From contig NZ_JAERQE010000004.1 in the NCBI RefSeq assembly GCF_016734765.1, forward strand, positions 62,001 to 126,000: DNA of 64,000 nt. The letters run 5' to 3'. The position numbers and the translations under genes were made by a program. This document shows, piece by piece, positions 37,140 to 47,200 of this stretch. Below the pieces are notes generated by a model. It searched no databases, was not told the DNA's origin, and saw only the letters and a program-made list of their open reading frames with translations. The stretch is from Microvirga soli (lineage in GTDB: Bacteria > Pseudomonadota > Alphaproteobacteria > Rhizobiales > Beijerinckiaceae). The first letter of the stretch is position 1, and the number at the start of each line of letters is the position of its first letter.

Positions 37140-38324
37140 CTAGCGAACCTGCGCCGCTTCAACGGGGGCTGGAATGAGCCTGCGCGCCGTCGCCCGGACC
37201 TCCTGGTCTAGAGCCAGGGCCTCCGCGACGGTCGCCAGGGTTGAAATTCGTCTTCCGGAGAAAGTCGAGCAAACCCTCTCAACAATCTCGGAAATATCAT
37301 AAAATCCGATTGCCTCTGCCATATAGGCCTCGACGGCAATCTCGTTGGCGGCATTCAAGACAGTGGGCATCGCCCCTCCGGCCCTCAGCGCGGCTTTTGC
37401 CAAGGACAAGCACGGAAAACGCCCCTCGTCGGGCCGCTCGAAGCTTAAACGGCCAATCGCGGCAAGATCGAGACGAGGCAGTTCCATTCCCAGGCGGCCC
37501 TCGCCCTGGAGTGCATTGGCGATGGGAACCTTCATGTCCGGCAGGGCGAGCCCTGCTGTTACGGCTCCGTCGGTCCACTGCACCAAGCCGTGAACGATGG
37601 CTTCCGGGTGAACCAGGACATCGAGGCGCTCTGCGCCAAGACCGAACAGATGATGAGCCTCGATCAACTCGAGACCCTTGTTCATCAAGGTCGCAGAATC
37701 GATGTTGATCTTCGATCCCATGGACCAGACCGGATGAGCCGAGGCTTCCTTAGCGCTGGCCTTCGCAATCTGCTCCCTCGACCAAGTCCGGAATGGACCG
37801 CCTGAGGCGGTGATCACGGCCTTTTCCACATCACGGTTGAGACCGGCGGCCAAGGCGTGCTCCAGGGCATTGTGCTCGGAATCAACCGGCGTGATCTCGA
37901 CGTTGAGGCGGCGCGCATCAGCCATGAAGGCATCGCCGGCGCAGACAAGGCTTTCCTTGTTGGCTAGGGCAATCCGCTTCGCCGATTTCAGGGCGCCATG
38001 GGTCGGGGCGAGTCCTGCGGTTCCGCTGATCGCGGCAAGGACGATGTCGGCCTCGCGCTCGGCGGCCTCCAAAACGGCAGCCTGCCCTGCTCCGCTCTCG
38101 ATTCCCGTCCCGGAGAGCGCCTGCCGCAAGGCCTCACCTCCGCGCTCGTCGGCAAGGGCTGCGAAGCTTGCTCCGAGGCGGCGGGCAACCTCCGCCAGGG
38201 CCAGGGCATCGCGACCACCCACAACAGCCTCGACCCTAAACGCGTCGGGATGAGCCAGAACCACGTCCGCCGTCGAACGGCCGATCGAGCCGGTTGCTCC
38301 AAGAATCGTGAGGGAACGGGTCAT
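37140..38324 (-). CDS. dxr: 1-deoxy-D-xylulose 5-phosphate reductoisomerase
   Basis: Makes 2-C-methyl-D-erythritol 4-phosphate, the committed step of the MEP isoprenoid pathway, which feeds undecaprenyl phosphate made by uppS in the same operon. 394 residues. The NADPH motif is LGATGSIGRSTADVV at the N-terminus, and the metal/substrate region is ITPVDSEHNALEHAL with ITASGGPFRTWS and NKGLELIEAHHLFG. It follows cdsA by 6 bp. Confidence 0.96.
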   Translation of the reverse strand: MTRSLTILGATGSIGRSTADVVLAHPDAFRVEAVVGGRDALALAEVARRLGASFAALADERGGEALRQALSGTGIESGAGQAAVLEAAEREADIVLAAISGTAGLAPTHGALKSAKRIALANKESLVCAGDAFMADARRLNVEITPVDSEHNALEHALAAGLNRDVEKAVITASGGPFRTWSREQIAKASAKEASAHPVWSMGSKINIDSATLMNKGLELIEAHHLFGLGAERLDVLVHPEAIVHGLVQWTDGAVTAGLALPDMKVPIANALQGEGRLGMELPRLDLAAIGRLSFERPDEGRFPCLSLAKAALRAGGAMPTVLNAANEIAVEAYMAEAIGFYDISEIVERVCSTFSGRRISTLATVAEALALDQEVRATARRLIPAPVEAAQVR

Positions 38325-38330
38325 CGAGGC

Positions 38331-39185
38331 CTATACGGTGGGGTCGAGGGTCAGCAGAACAAGGATCACGATGACACAGACGGCCCAGAAGCCGTCGAGC
38401 CGATCCATGACTCCGCCATGGCCTGGGATGAGATGGCTCGAATCCTTGACCTGGCAATGGCGCTTGAGCGCCGACTCGCCCAGATCGCCAACCTGACTGG
38501 CAATGGACGCCACGAAGGACAGGGCGGCAAGGCCGGCGAAACTCAAAGGCAGGGTGGCGCCGTAACGCTGACCGATCCAGGCCACCAGGAGCCCTCCTGC
38601 CGTTGCAGCAACAACCCCGCCGATGAATCCCGACCAAGTCTTCTTAGGGCTGATCGGGGGACAGAGCTTGGGTCCTCCGAAGGTGCGCCCCGTGAAGTAG
38701 GCCGCGATATCGGTGGCCCATACGACGGCGAACATCCAGAGGAGACCGAGGATCCCAAGATCGGGATGAGCGCGCACCATGGGAGGGACGAGGACGATCG
38801 GGACCGCATAGATGAAGCTGGAAACAGCCCATACCCGCTTCTGAGCACCGGATACCGCAAAGGCACCGGCTGCCAGGAAGGCAAGACCGACCGCCACGGA
38901 GAGCCAAGGCTCAGCCTCAAGCAGGAAAAGGAGCGTCAAGGCTGCAAGACCGCATCCAAGGATGGCCTGGACAAGCCGCCGGGGCTCGATCCCGGTCATG
39001 TCGGTCCATTCCACCATGATGGCGATTCCGGCTGCCAGCCAGAACAGGGCAAAAGGCCAGCCACCCCAATAGGCCGTCAGGAGCGCAGCCGCCACCATGA
39101 CAAGGGCGGACAGAACTCTGGTGGTCAGTTCCTTGGATGGGACCGGCTTTGACTGAGACGGCGAGGAGCCTTCGTCCGCAACCAT
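38331..39185 (-). CDS. cdsA: Phosphatidate cytidylyltransferase
   Basis: Makes CDP-diacylglycerol for all phospholipids. I chose the ATG at 39185 (MVADEGSSPSQSKPVPSKEL), 2 bp after the uppS stop, over a longer frame that runs into uppS; this gives 284 residues. About eight hydrophobic segments are visible. The family signature is near the C-terminus: SALKRHCQVKDSSHLIPGHG followed by GVMDRLDGF. Upstream lies SPKKTWSGFIGG. Confidence 0.95.
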   Translation of the reverse strand: MVADEGSSPSQSKPVPSKELTTRVLSALVMVAAALLTAYWGGWPFALFWLAAGIAIMVEWTDMTGIEPRRLVQAILGCGLAALTLLFLLEAEPWLSVAVGLAFLAAGAFAVSGAQKRVWAVSSFIYAVPIVLVPPMVRAHPDLGILGLLWMFAVVWATDIAAYFTGRTFGGPKLCPPISPKKTWSGFIGGVVAATAGGLLVAWIGQRYGATLPLSFAGLAALSFVASIASQVGDLGESALKRHCQVKDSSHLIPGHGGVMDRLDGFWAVCVIVILVLLTLDPTV

Positions 39186-39187
39186 CG

Positions 39188-39955
39188 TCAGACAGCCCGG
39201 GCGCTCAGCCCGCCGAACCGACGGTCGCGCCTGCAATACTCATCGATGGCGGCTTTGAAAGCGGCCTCGTCGAAATCAGGCCAGTAGCAGGGCAGGAACA
39301 CGAACTCGGAATAGGCGGTCTGCCAAGTCAGGAAGTTCGAGACCCGCTGCTCGCCGGAGGTCCTGATGACCAGATCCGGATCCGGAATTCCATGGGTGTC
39401 GAGGGCGGCGCCGACCGAATCCATGTCGATATCGACTGGATCGAGACTGCCCTCCTTCACCCTTCGGGCGAGCGCCCGTACGGCACTCACGATCTCCTGG
39501 CGCCCGCCATAATTGAAGGCAATCACCAGGGTAAGGCCCGTATTGGAACGGGTGAGCTGCTCAGCCTCGTCAAGGAGCAGGCGGATATCCGAGGTCAGCC
39601 CCTCCCGCTCGCCGATGATCCTGACCCGGATGTTGTTGGCATGAAGCTCCGCCAGATCGTGCCTGACAAAGCGCTTGAGGAGACCCATGAGGTCCGAGAC
39701 CTCCTCAGCCGGGCGCCGCCAGTTTTCGGCGGAGAAGCTGTAGACGGTCAGGTACTGGATCCCTAAGGCTCCCGCCGTGCGCACGGCCCGGCGGATCGCC
39801 TCGACGCCGCGCCGATGCCCCTCGAAGCGGGGCAGGCCCCGTTGAGCAGCCCAACGGCCATTCCCATCCATGATGATGGCAACGTGGGCCGGCATCCCCT
39901 CGCCTGCTTCCCTGCAGGCAAAGCCTGGATCCACCCGTTTGGCTTCGCCGCTCAT
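39188..39955 (-). CDS. uppS: Undecaprenyl diphosphate synthase (isoprenyl transferase)
   Basis: Builds the C55 lipid carrier for peptidoglycan and other cell-wall sugars. 255 residues with the cis-prenyltransferase motifs [20 protein letters not shown] (catalytic Asp), [14 protein letters not shown] and [16 protein letters not shown]. It sits between frr and cdsA, with dxr two genes downstream supplying precursors. Confidence 0.96.
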   Translation of the reverse strand: MSGEAKRVDPGFACREAGEGMPAHVAIIMDGNGRWAAQRGLPRFEGHRRGVEAIRRAVRTAGALGIQYLTVYSFSAENWRRPAEEVSDLMGLLKRFVRHDLAELHANNIRVRIIGEREGLTSDIRLLLDEAEQLTRSNTGLTLVIAFNYGGRQEIVSAVRALARRVKEGSLDPVDIDMDSVGAALDTHGIPDPDLVIRTSGEQRVSNFLTWQTAYSEFVFLPCYWPDFDEAAFKAAIDEYCRRDRRFGGLSARAV

Positions 39956-39985
39956 GATGTCCTGTTCCGATGCACGCCTTAAGGA

Positions 39986-40546
39986 TCAGACGTGCATGAT
40001 TTCCTTTTCCTTGGCGACCAGAATGGTATCGACCTCGGCCACGAACTGATCTGTCGCCTTCTGCACCTGCTCGGCATGACGCTTGCCGTCATCCTCGCTG
40101 ATCGCGCTATCCTTCTCAAGCTTCTTGAGCAGGTCGAGGCCGTCGCGGCGCACATGGCGAACGGCGATTTTCGCCTCTTCGGCATATTTGTGCGCGACCT
40201 TCACCATCTCCTTGCGGCGCTGCTCGTTCATCTCAGGGATGCGCAGGCGGATCACTTGGCCTTCCGTCTGGGGATTGAGGCCGAGATCCGACTCACGGAT
40301 CGCCTTTTCCACGGCCGCGACCATGCCCCGGTCCCAAACCTGAACGCTGAGCAGGCGCGGTTCCGGCACGTTGACGGTGGCCACCTGCGAGATCGGCATC
40401 GATGCGCCATAGGCATCGATCTGGATCGGGTCGAGCAGATTCGGGGAGGCGCGGCCCGTCCTGAGGCTGCCCAGGTCGTTCTTGAAAGCGTTGATGGCGC
40501 CCTGCATGCGGCGCTTCACATCGGCGATATCAAAGGTCGTAGCCAT
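39986..40546 (-). CDS. frr: Ribosome recycling factor
   Basis: Splits the post-termination ribosome together with EF-G. 186 residues, the usual size, with the start [20 protein letters not shown] and the conserved [20 protein letters not shown]. It is placed between pyrH and uppS, 70 bp after pyrH ends. Confidence 0.96.
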   Translation of the reverse strand: MATTFDIADVKRRMQGAINAFKNDLGSLRTGRASPNLLDPIQIDAYGASMPISQVATVNVPEPRLLSVQVWDRGMVAAVEKAIRESDLGLNPQTEGQVIRLRIPEMNEQRRKEMVKVAHKYAEEAKIAVRHVRRDGLDLLKKLEKDSAISEDDGKRHAEQVQKATDQFVAEVDTILVAKEKEIMHV

Positions 40547-40616
40547 CGGTTTTGTCCTTACGCGAACTATCTAAACGGGCTTACGCCCCCCAGGGTCCAG
40601 CATCAAGACCCCTGGA

Positions 40617-41333
40617 TCAAGGGGCGACAACCGTGGAGGGCACTTTCCCCTGGAGAAGAGCCGTCACGGAGCTGGGAGCATGCACCGAGCCCACGATGAT
40701 CGACAATTTGCTCTCGCGAGCCAGCGCGAAGGCCGCCGTATCCATTACCTTCAGGTCCCTGGCAATCGCCTCGTCATGGGTCAGGCGGTCGAATCGGACC
40801 GCATTCGGGTCCTTCTTGGGGTCGGCCGAGTAGACGCCATCGACCTGGGTCGCCTTGAGCACCGCGTCGCAGCGCAGTTCGGCCGCGCGCAGGACAGCGG
40901 CGGTGTCGGTGGTGAAGAACGGGTTGCCGGTGCCGCCGGCCAGAACCACCACCTGGCCCTTGTCCAGGTGATGCAGGGCAGGCTGGCGGGCATAGGTCTC
41001 GCAGATGGTCGGCATGGAAACAGCCGACATGGTCCGGGCAGGAACGCCGGCGGCGTTCAGGGCCGTCTCGACGGCAAGCGAGTTCATGACCGTGCCGAGC
41101 ATGCCCATGGAATCGGCGGTCGGGCGGTCGATCCAGCCGGCAGCGCTCATGCGGGCGCCGCGAATGATGTTGCCGCCGCCGATGACCACGGCGATCTCGA
41201 AGCCAGCGCGGGTGGCCTGAGCGAGATCCTCCGCCAAAGAGGTCAGGATCTGGGGGTCGAGCCAGTAGCCGTCAGGGGCCATGAGGGCCTCGCCTGAGAG
41301 CTTCACCAGGATGCGCCGGAACGTTGCCATCAT
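40617..41333 (-). CDS. pyrH: Uridylate kinase
   Basis: Phosphorylates UMP to UDP. I chose 41333 (MMATFRRILVKLSGEALMAP) over the frame to 41360 because the family starts just before RILVKLSGEAL; the second ATG, at 41330, is equally possible. About 238 residues. Amino-acid-kinase motifs: VVIGGGNIIRG, MGMLGTVMNSLAVETAL and FFTTDTAAVLRAAEL. It is preceded by a hairpin separating it from tsf. Confidence 0.95.
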   Translation of the reverse strand: MMATFRRILVKLSGEALMAPDGYWLDPQILTSLAEDLAQATRAGFEIAVVIGGGNIIRGARMSAAGWIDRPTADSMGMLGTVMNSLAVETALNAAGVPARTMSAVSMPTICETYARQPALHHLDKGQVVVLAGGTGNPFFTTDTAAVLRAAELRCDAVLKATQVDGVYSADPKKDPNAVRFDRLTHDEAIARDLKVMDTAAFALARESKLSIIVGSVHAPSSVTALLQGKVPSTVVAP

Positions 41334-41364
41334 CAGACCTTTCTTTTCGAACCTTCTCATGAAA

Positions 41365-41386
41365 ACGGCGGCTGAGGAGCCGCCGT
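41365..41386 (-). terminator. Hairpin between tsf and pyrH
   Basis: ACGGCGGCT pairs exactly with AGCCGCCGT around a 4-base loop, and four T follow on the minus strand. It may partly end the rpsB-tsf transcript, as occurs in other proteobacteria. Confidence 0.65.
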
Positions 41387-41402
41387 TTCGTTTAGGGTCG
41401 AT

Positions 41403-42332
41403 TTAGGCCTTCAGCCCCGCTTGGGCGGCGACTTCCGCCGCGAAGTCCGGAGCCTCCTCCTTCTCGATGCCCTCACCGAGAGCATAGCGGACGAAGGCCT
41501 TCAGGGTAACCGGCTTGCCGGCCTTGGACTCGGCTTCCTTGAGCACCTGGCTCACGGTCTTGGACGGATCGTGCACGAAGGGCTGCTCCAGGAGGGTGAC
41601 TTCCTTGAAGTAGCTCTTCAGGCCGCTCTCGATGATCTTCTGCATGACATTGTCGGGCTTGCCGGCATTCTTGTCGCGCAGAATGGCGCTCTCGCGCTCA
41701 ACTGTCGCCTGATCGACACCGGAGGCATCGAGAGCAAGCGGGCTGGTGGCGGCCACGTGCATGGCGATCTGACGGCCGAGCGCACCGAGAACGGTCACGT
41801 CGCCCTCGGACTCAAGCGCCACGAGCACGCCGATCTTGCCGAGGCCTTCGGTGACGGCGTTGTGCACGTAGGACGCGATCACGCCCTTCGACACTTCCAG
41901 CTTCGTGATGCGGCGCAGGGTCATGTTCTCGCCGATGGTGGCGATGAGCTCCTGCAGGCGATCCTTCACGGTCGTCTGCGAACCCGGGAAGTGCGCAGCC
42001 TCGAGCGACTCGATGGTGCCGGTGCCCATGAGGCCGATCTTGGCGGCTTCGCGGACGAAAGCCTGGAACCCGTCGTTGCGGGCGACGAAGTCCGTCTCGG
42101 AATTCACCTCAAGGATCGTCGCGGTGTGGCCCGACGACTCGACGGCCACGAGGCCCTCGGCGGCCACGCGACCGGCCTTCTTGGCAGCCTTCGAGAGGCC
42201 CTTCTTGCGAAGCCAGTCGATCGCGGCCTCCATGTCGCCGTTGGTCTCGGCGAGGGCGGCCTTGCAGTCCATCATGCCGGCGCTGGTCGTTTCGCGCAGC
42301 TCTTTCACCATCGCAGCGGTAATGTTCGCCAT
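41403..42332 (-). CDS. tsf: Elongation factor Ts
   Basis: Exchanges GDP for GTP on EF-Tu. The start at 42332 ([20 protein letters not shown]) is the family start; the frame upstream adds five residues. 309 residues. Motifs are [20 protein letters not shown] and the TDFVAR loop ([20 protein letters not shown]). It follows rpsB, as in nearly all bacteria. Confidence 0.97.
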   Translation of the reverse strand: MANITAAMVKELRETTSAGMMDCKAALAETNGDMEAAIDWLRKKGLSKAAKKAGRVAAEGLVAVESSGHTATILEVNSETDFVARNDGFQAFVREAAKIGLMGTGTIESLEAAHFPGSQTTVKDRLQELIATIGENMTLRRITKLEVSKGVIASYVHNAVTEGLGKIGVLVALESEGDVTVLGALGRQIAMHVAATSPLALDASGVDQATVERESAILRDKNAGKPDNVMQKIIESGLKSYFKEVTLLEQPFVHDPSKTVSQVLKEAESKAGKPVTLKAFVRYALGEGIEKEEAPDFAAEVAAQAGLKA

Positions 42333-42363
42333 GGCTGTTCCTTTCAAGGTTTATGCATAGAGG

Positions 42364-42392
42364 GAGCCCGGCGCTCGTGGAACGCCGGGCTC
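42364..42392 (-). other. Hairpin between rpsB and tsf
   Basis: GAGCCCGGCG pairs exactly with CGCCGGGCTC around a 9-base loop. No T-run follows, so it is more likely an RNA processing or stability element than a terminator. Confidence 0.5.
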
Positions 42393-42436
42393 GGTCATTC
42401 GTTCAAGCGGCGCTGCACAGTGCGGCGCCGTAAGGC

Positions 42437-43462
42437 TTACGCGGCAGCGGCTTCGATCATCGAGCGGGCCTGGTTGATCCAGCCATCGCGCTCGAGACGG
42501 CCGTTCAGCTTCAGGTCCTTGTCGAGCTGAGCGGTATCGGCCGGCTGCATGGCAGCGAGCTGCCAATAGTGGAAGATGCCGGCTTCGTTGAGCTTCTTCT
42601 CGAGCTGCGGGCCGACGCCGTTGAGCTTGGTCAGGTCGTCCGGAGCGCCGCGGGGAGCTGCCAGACGCTCGAACTGCTCACCCTCATAGGCGGGGACAGC
42701 AGCCGTGTCGTTGGCCGGAAGCTCTTCAGCCATCGGGTTCTCGGAGGCACCGATGTCGATGCCCATGTCGCCGGCGCCGCGGGAGATGCCGTCGAGGGCA
42801 GCACGGGCAACCAGATCGCAATAGAGAGCGATCGCGCGACCGGCGTCGTCATTGGCCGGAACCGGGAAGGTGATGCCGTCCGGATCGCAGTTGGTGTCGA
42901 CGATGGCTGCCACCGGGATTCCGAGGCGCTTGGCCTCCTGAATCGCCAGCTGCTCCTTGTTGGTGTCGATGACGAAGATCAGGTCGGGCGTGCCGCCCAT
43001 GTCCTTGATGCCGCCAAGAGCGCGCTCGAGCTTTTCCTTCTCGCGGGCGAGCATGAGGCGCTCTTTCTTCGTGAGGCCCTGGCCGCCGCCGGCGAGGATC
43101 TCGTCGACCTTGCGCAGACGCGAGATCGAGCCCGAGATCGTCTTCCAATTGGTCAGCATGCCGCCGAGCCAACGAGCATTCACATAATACTGCGCCGAGC
43201 GCTTGGCCGCATCGGCGACCGCATCGGCTGCCTGACGCTTGGTGCCGACGAACAGCACGCGGCCGCCCTTGGCCACGGTGTCGCTCACCGCCTGAAGGGC
43301 GCGGTGCAGCATCGGAACCGACTGGGCGAGGTCGATGATGTGGATGTTGTTGCGGGTGCCAAAGATGTATTGACCCATCTTCGGGTTCCAGCGGTGGGCC
43401 TGGTGGCCAAAGTGAGCGCCAGCCTCAAGCAGGCTGCGCATCGAAAATTCAGGAAGCGCCAT
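42437..43462 (-). CDS. rpsB: Ribosomal protein S2 with a C-terminal helix-hairpin-helix extension
   Basis: S2 binds the 30S head-body region and is needed for S1. 341 residues against about 240-255 in most bacteria. The S2 core spans 1-230 ([60 protein letters not shown]). The extra tail has an acidic linker and then [20 protein letters not shown] and [20 protein letters not shown], a helix-hairpin-helix-like fold also seen at the end of some alphaproteobacterial NuoE and L21 proteins. Start of the rpsB-tsf pair. Confidence 0.95.
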   Translation of the reverse strand: MALPEFSMRSLLEAGAHFGHQAHRWNPKMGQYIFGTRNNIHIIDLAQSVPMLHRALQAVSDTVAKGGRVLFVGTKRQAADAVADAAKRSAQYYVNARWLGGMLTNWKTISGSISRLRKVDEILAGGGQGLTKKERLMLAREKEKLERALGGIKDMGGTPDLIFVIDTNKEQLAIQEAKRLGIPVAAIVDTNCDPDGITFPVPANDDAGRAIALYCDLVARAALDGISRGAGDMGIDIGASENPMAEELPANDTAAVPAYEGEQFERLAAPRGAPDDLTKLNGVGPQLEKKLNEAGIFHYWQLAAMQPADTAQLDKDLKLNGRLERDGWINQARSMIEAAAA

Positions 43463-44167
43463 AGTCTATTCTCCGGTTAAGCCTCCGCGGAACAGTGGAC
43501 CGGACTTTCCGGCCACCGGGGGTTCCTCATGGACTCATGAGGGGATTCCGCGTGTGGGATGCGGGCGCATATAGGGGGAAACGCGAGGAAACGCAAGCGG
43601 GGGCGTTCTCCTGCCGGAGCATGGCGCCGTACCCTCCCCGGTGTCGTCCCCGCGCAGGCGGGGATCCAGAGCCACGACGCCTCAAGGAGGGCGGGAAGTG
43701 TTGCACCTCGTTCTGCCTCGTCGGCGGTTATGGATCCCGGGCTCTGCTGCGCAGCCCCGGGATAACAGTGCTGGGCTGGTCTGACGACCCCGGATCTGCG
43801 CTGCGCTTCGTCCGGGATGACGCGAGTGGTGGGGTGTCAAAGAGCAGCCAGCACCTTGTGGCCCGCAGCGGGTGCTGCGAGCCTGAAGGGCAATCGAGGG
43901 TGGCGCGACAGGCAGCCCGGCTCGATGATGGATGGTGAGAAGGAAGAGCCGAGGTGCCTCTTCGCGCACGGCTTCTTTAGGCGTTCAAGCGGTGCCAGCC
44001 CGGTGACCGTTCCAGGCGTTGCCCGTCTGCTCGACGGGGGCCTTGAACCGATTCCGACCACCGGCATGCAGCCTGGGCCTCCTGTCAGTGAAGCTTGCGA
44101 GGCCGCACCACAGGACCGTGCCTGCCTCCACACTGCGACGCCTCGCGAGCGCGCCCCTCATTAGAGG
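43463..44167. other. Long non-coding gap upstream of rpsB
   Basis: About 700 bp with several overlapping short frames on both strands but no domain, RBS or codon pattern I would accept. It contains the GC-rich palindromes at 43648-43816. A transcript starting near 44175 would cross it toward rpsB. I found no tRNA, tmRNA or riboswitch that I can name. Confidence 0.5.
43648..43816. repeat. Cluster of three GC-rich extragenic palindromes
   Basis: CCCCGC/GCGGGG (43648-43663), ATCCCGGGCT/AGCCCCGGGAT (43734-43763) and CCCGGA/TCCGGG (43789-43816) follow one another. Text such as GTCGTCCCCGCGCAGGCGGG and CCCGGGATAAC is typical of dispersed intergenic palindromes of rhizobial genomes, usually present in many copies. 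Confidence 0.65.
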
Positions 44168-44181
44168 CAGGTCTAACAAAC

Positions 44182-44225
44182 GATATAGCCGATGTTAGGA
44201 GAATTGTCAAGAACAAATAGGGAAC
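44182..44225 (-). promoter_or_regulatory. LexA-box promoter directed toward rpsB
   Basis: On the minus strand TTGACA (44205-44210), 17 bp, TATATC (44182-44187) is a near-consensus sigma-70 promoter. Touching the -35 on its upstream side is a perfect LexA box (44211-44225), GTTCCCTATTTGTTC when read on the minus strand. Transcription would start near 44175 and enter the non-coding gap; the first ATG (44161) opens only a 58-codon frame without RBS. The target is unknown: an RNA, a short peptide or the rpsB leader. Confidence 0.7.
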
Positions 44226-44270
44226 ATAAGGCTACCCCACCCTCTCTGCGAGGGAAGGCTCCGCACCGGC

Positions 44271-47200
44271 CTAATTCATATGAACGTCTACGACCCCCGG
44301 CACAGCCCGGAGAGCACCGGCGATCTGCGGCGAGGCCATGTATTTGCCGGGAAGCTTGACCTCTACCTCCCGATCGCCGTCGTCCAGGATCAGAACCAGG
44401 GAGACCTCGCCCTCGCCTCTTGCCTTCAGGCGCTCGCAGACGCTGGAGATCGGTCGCTCGTCCCGCAGGAAAATCCGCATGCCTTTCTGGTGCTTGGCGA
44501 GAGCCTCTTCCAACGGCTCGGCGATGCCGATTCGCGCCCTCACCTCCTCGCCCTCCATGCCGGCCTGCAGCATGAGGACCACGGCGGCGCCGGGCTCGAG
44601 CACTTCGCGGAAGCGCATGAGGCCCTCCGAGAAGATGATGGCCTCGAACTGCCCGGTCTGATCGGAGAGCATGAGAATGCCCATCTTATTACCGGTCTTG
44701 GTCCGGCGCTCCTGGCGATCGAGCACAGTTGCGGCGACCCGCCCCACGGAATTGCCCGCCTTCACCGAGCGGCAGAACTCAACCCAGGTTTGCACCCGCA
44801 ATTTCTTGAGAAGGTCACCGTACTCGTCGAGCGGATGACCCGAAAGGAAGAAGCCGACGGCGTCATATTCCCGCTGCAGTCTCTCGGCCGCCGGCCAGGG
44901 ATCGTAAGGGCCAATCCGCAGGTGGACATCGGCCGAAGCAACTCCCCCGAACATGTCCATCATGCCGCCGTTGGCCGCCTCATGGGACTGCTGGGCAAGA
45001 CTCATCATGGCGTCGATGGACGCGCAGGCTTTTGCCCGATCCGGCTCCACCTCGTCGAAGGCACCGGCAGCGATCAGGTTCTCCACGGTTCGCTTGTTGA
45101 TCATGCGCGGATTGATGCGCCGGGCGAAGTCGGCGAGATCCTTGAAGGGCTTGTCCCCGCGGGCCTCGACCACGCTCTCGATGGCCTGCCGGCCCACGCC
45201 TTTGACGGCAGCCAGCGCATAGAGAATCTGCCCCTGGCCTTCTGCATCGTACTCCACGTCGAACACCACACCCGACCGGTTGATGGAGGGTGGGATGACC
45301 TTGAAGCCAAGGCGCTGGACCTCGCGGCGGAATTCCGACAGCTTGTCGGTGTTGTCGAGATCGAGCGTCATGGACGCGGCCAGGAACTCGACTGGATGGT
45401 TGGCCTTCAGGTAGGCGGTCTGGAACGCGACGAGCGCATAGGCTGCCGCGTGGCTCTTGTTGAAGCCGTAATCGGCAAACTTCGCGAGCAGGTCGAAGAT
45501 CTCGTTGGCTTTCGCCTTGTCGAGGCCGCCCTCCTTCGCACCGGACACAAAACGCTCGCGCTGCGCGTCCATCTCGGCCTTGATCTTCTTGCCCATGGCG
45601 CGGCGCAGAAGGTCGGCGTCGCCGAGCGAGTAGCCGGAGAGGACCTTCGCCACCTCCATCACCTGCTCCTGGTAGACGATGATGCCGAAGGTCTCGCGCA
45701 GGATCGGCTCGAGCTTGTCGTGGGGGTACCAGTCTTTCTTGTTGTGCTCGTCCTTGCCCAATTTGCGCGCGCAATAGACCGGGATATTCGCCATCGGACC
45801 CGGACGGTAGAGCGCCACGAGAGCGATGATGTCCTCGAAGCGGTCGGTCTCCATTTCGACAAGCGCCTTGCGCATGCCCGCCGATTCCACCTGGAACACG
45901 CCGACCGTCTCGCCGCGCTGGAGCATCTCGTAGGTCTTACGGTCATCCAGTGGCAGTGCCGAGAGATCGATCTCGATCCCCTTGCGGCGAATGAGGTCGA
46001 CCGCCGTGCGCAGGACGGTGAGGGTCTTGAGACCCAAGAAGTCGAACTTTACGAGGCCCGCCTGCTCGACCCATTTCATGTTGAACTGGGTCACCCGCAT
46101 GCCGGTCTTCGGGTCTCGGTAGAGCGGCACCAGTTCCTGCAGCGGACGATCACCGATCACGACACCCGCCGCGTGGGTCGAGGCGTGCCGATGCAGGCCT
46201 TCCAGCTTCTGCGCGATGTCGAGCATGCGCTTGACGACGGGTTCCTCGTCGATGGCAGCCTGTAGCTTCGGCTCGCCTTCGATAGCCTGGGCGAGCGTCA
46301 CCGGATTGGCAGGGTTCTGCGGCACGAGCTTGGTGAGTTTGTCCACCTGGCCGTACGGCATCTCCAGCACGCGGCCGACGTCGCGCAGCACGCCGCGGGC
46401 GAGCAGCGTACCGAAGGTGATGATCTGCGCGACCTGCTCCTCACCATACCGCTGCTGCACATATTGGATCACGCGTTCGCGTCCATCCACGCAGAAGTCG
46501 ATGTCGAAGTCCGGCATCGAAACGCGTTCCGGATTGAGGAAGCGCTCGAAGAGTAGGCTGAAACGCAGGGGGTCGAGATCCGTGATGGTGAGCGCATAGG
46601 CCACGAGCGAACCCGCACCGGAGCCACGGCCCGGCCCCACCGGGATGTCGTGATCCTTCGCCCATTTGATGAAGTCCGCCACGATCAGGAAGTAGCCGGG
46701 GAACTGCATCTTGCGAATGATGCCGACCTCGAAGGCCAGCCGGTCGTGATAAACCTGCTCGGTCAGTCCCGGCGCCGGGCCATGCGCGGCAAGACGCCTG
46801 GCGAGACCTTCTTCCGCCTGGCGCTGCAACTCCGCGCCTTCATCGAGAGTAGCGGCGTCAGGACCGGTGCCGAAATTCGGCAGGATAGGCTTGCGGGTCT
46901 TCACGCGCGTTGCGCAGCGCATGGCGATTTCGACGCTGGCCTGCAGGGCATCCGGCAGGTCCGCGAACAGCTCCATCATCTGCTGGCGCGTCTTGAAGTG
47001 GTGCTCCGGCGAGAGGCGGCGGCGATCCGGGTTGGAGACGATCTGCCCTTCCGCGATGGCAAGCAGCGCATCGTGCGCCTCATAGTCTTTTGCCGACGAG
47101 AAGAAGGGCTCGTTGGCGGCAACGATCGGCAAGCCATTGCGATCGGCAAGCGTCAGCAACTCGCCCTCGATCAGGCGTTCGTCTTCCAATCCATGACGCT

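Noticed and set aside
43985..44179. A 64-codon minus-strand frame as the target gene of the SOS promoter
   Set aside because: Its listed start lies at or before the predicted transcript start and no RBS precedes the inner ATG at 44161; kept only as one possibility in the finding.
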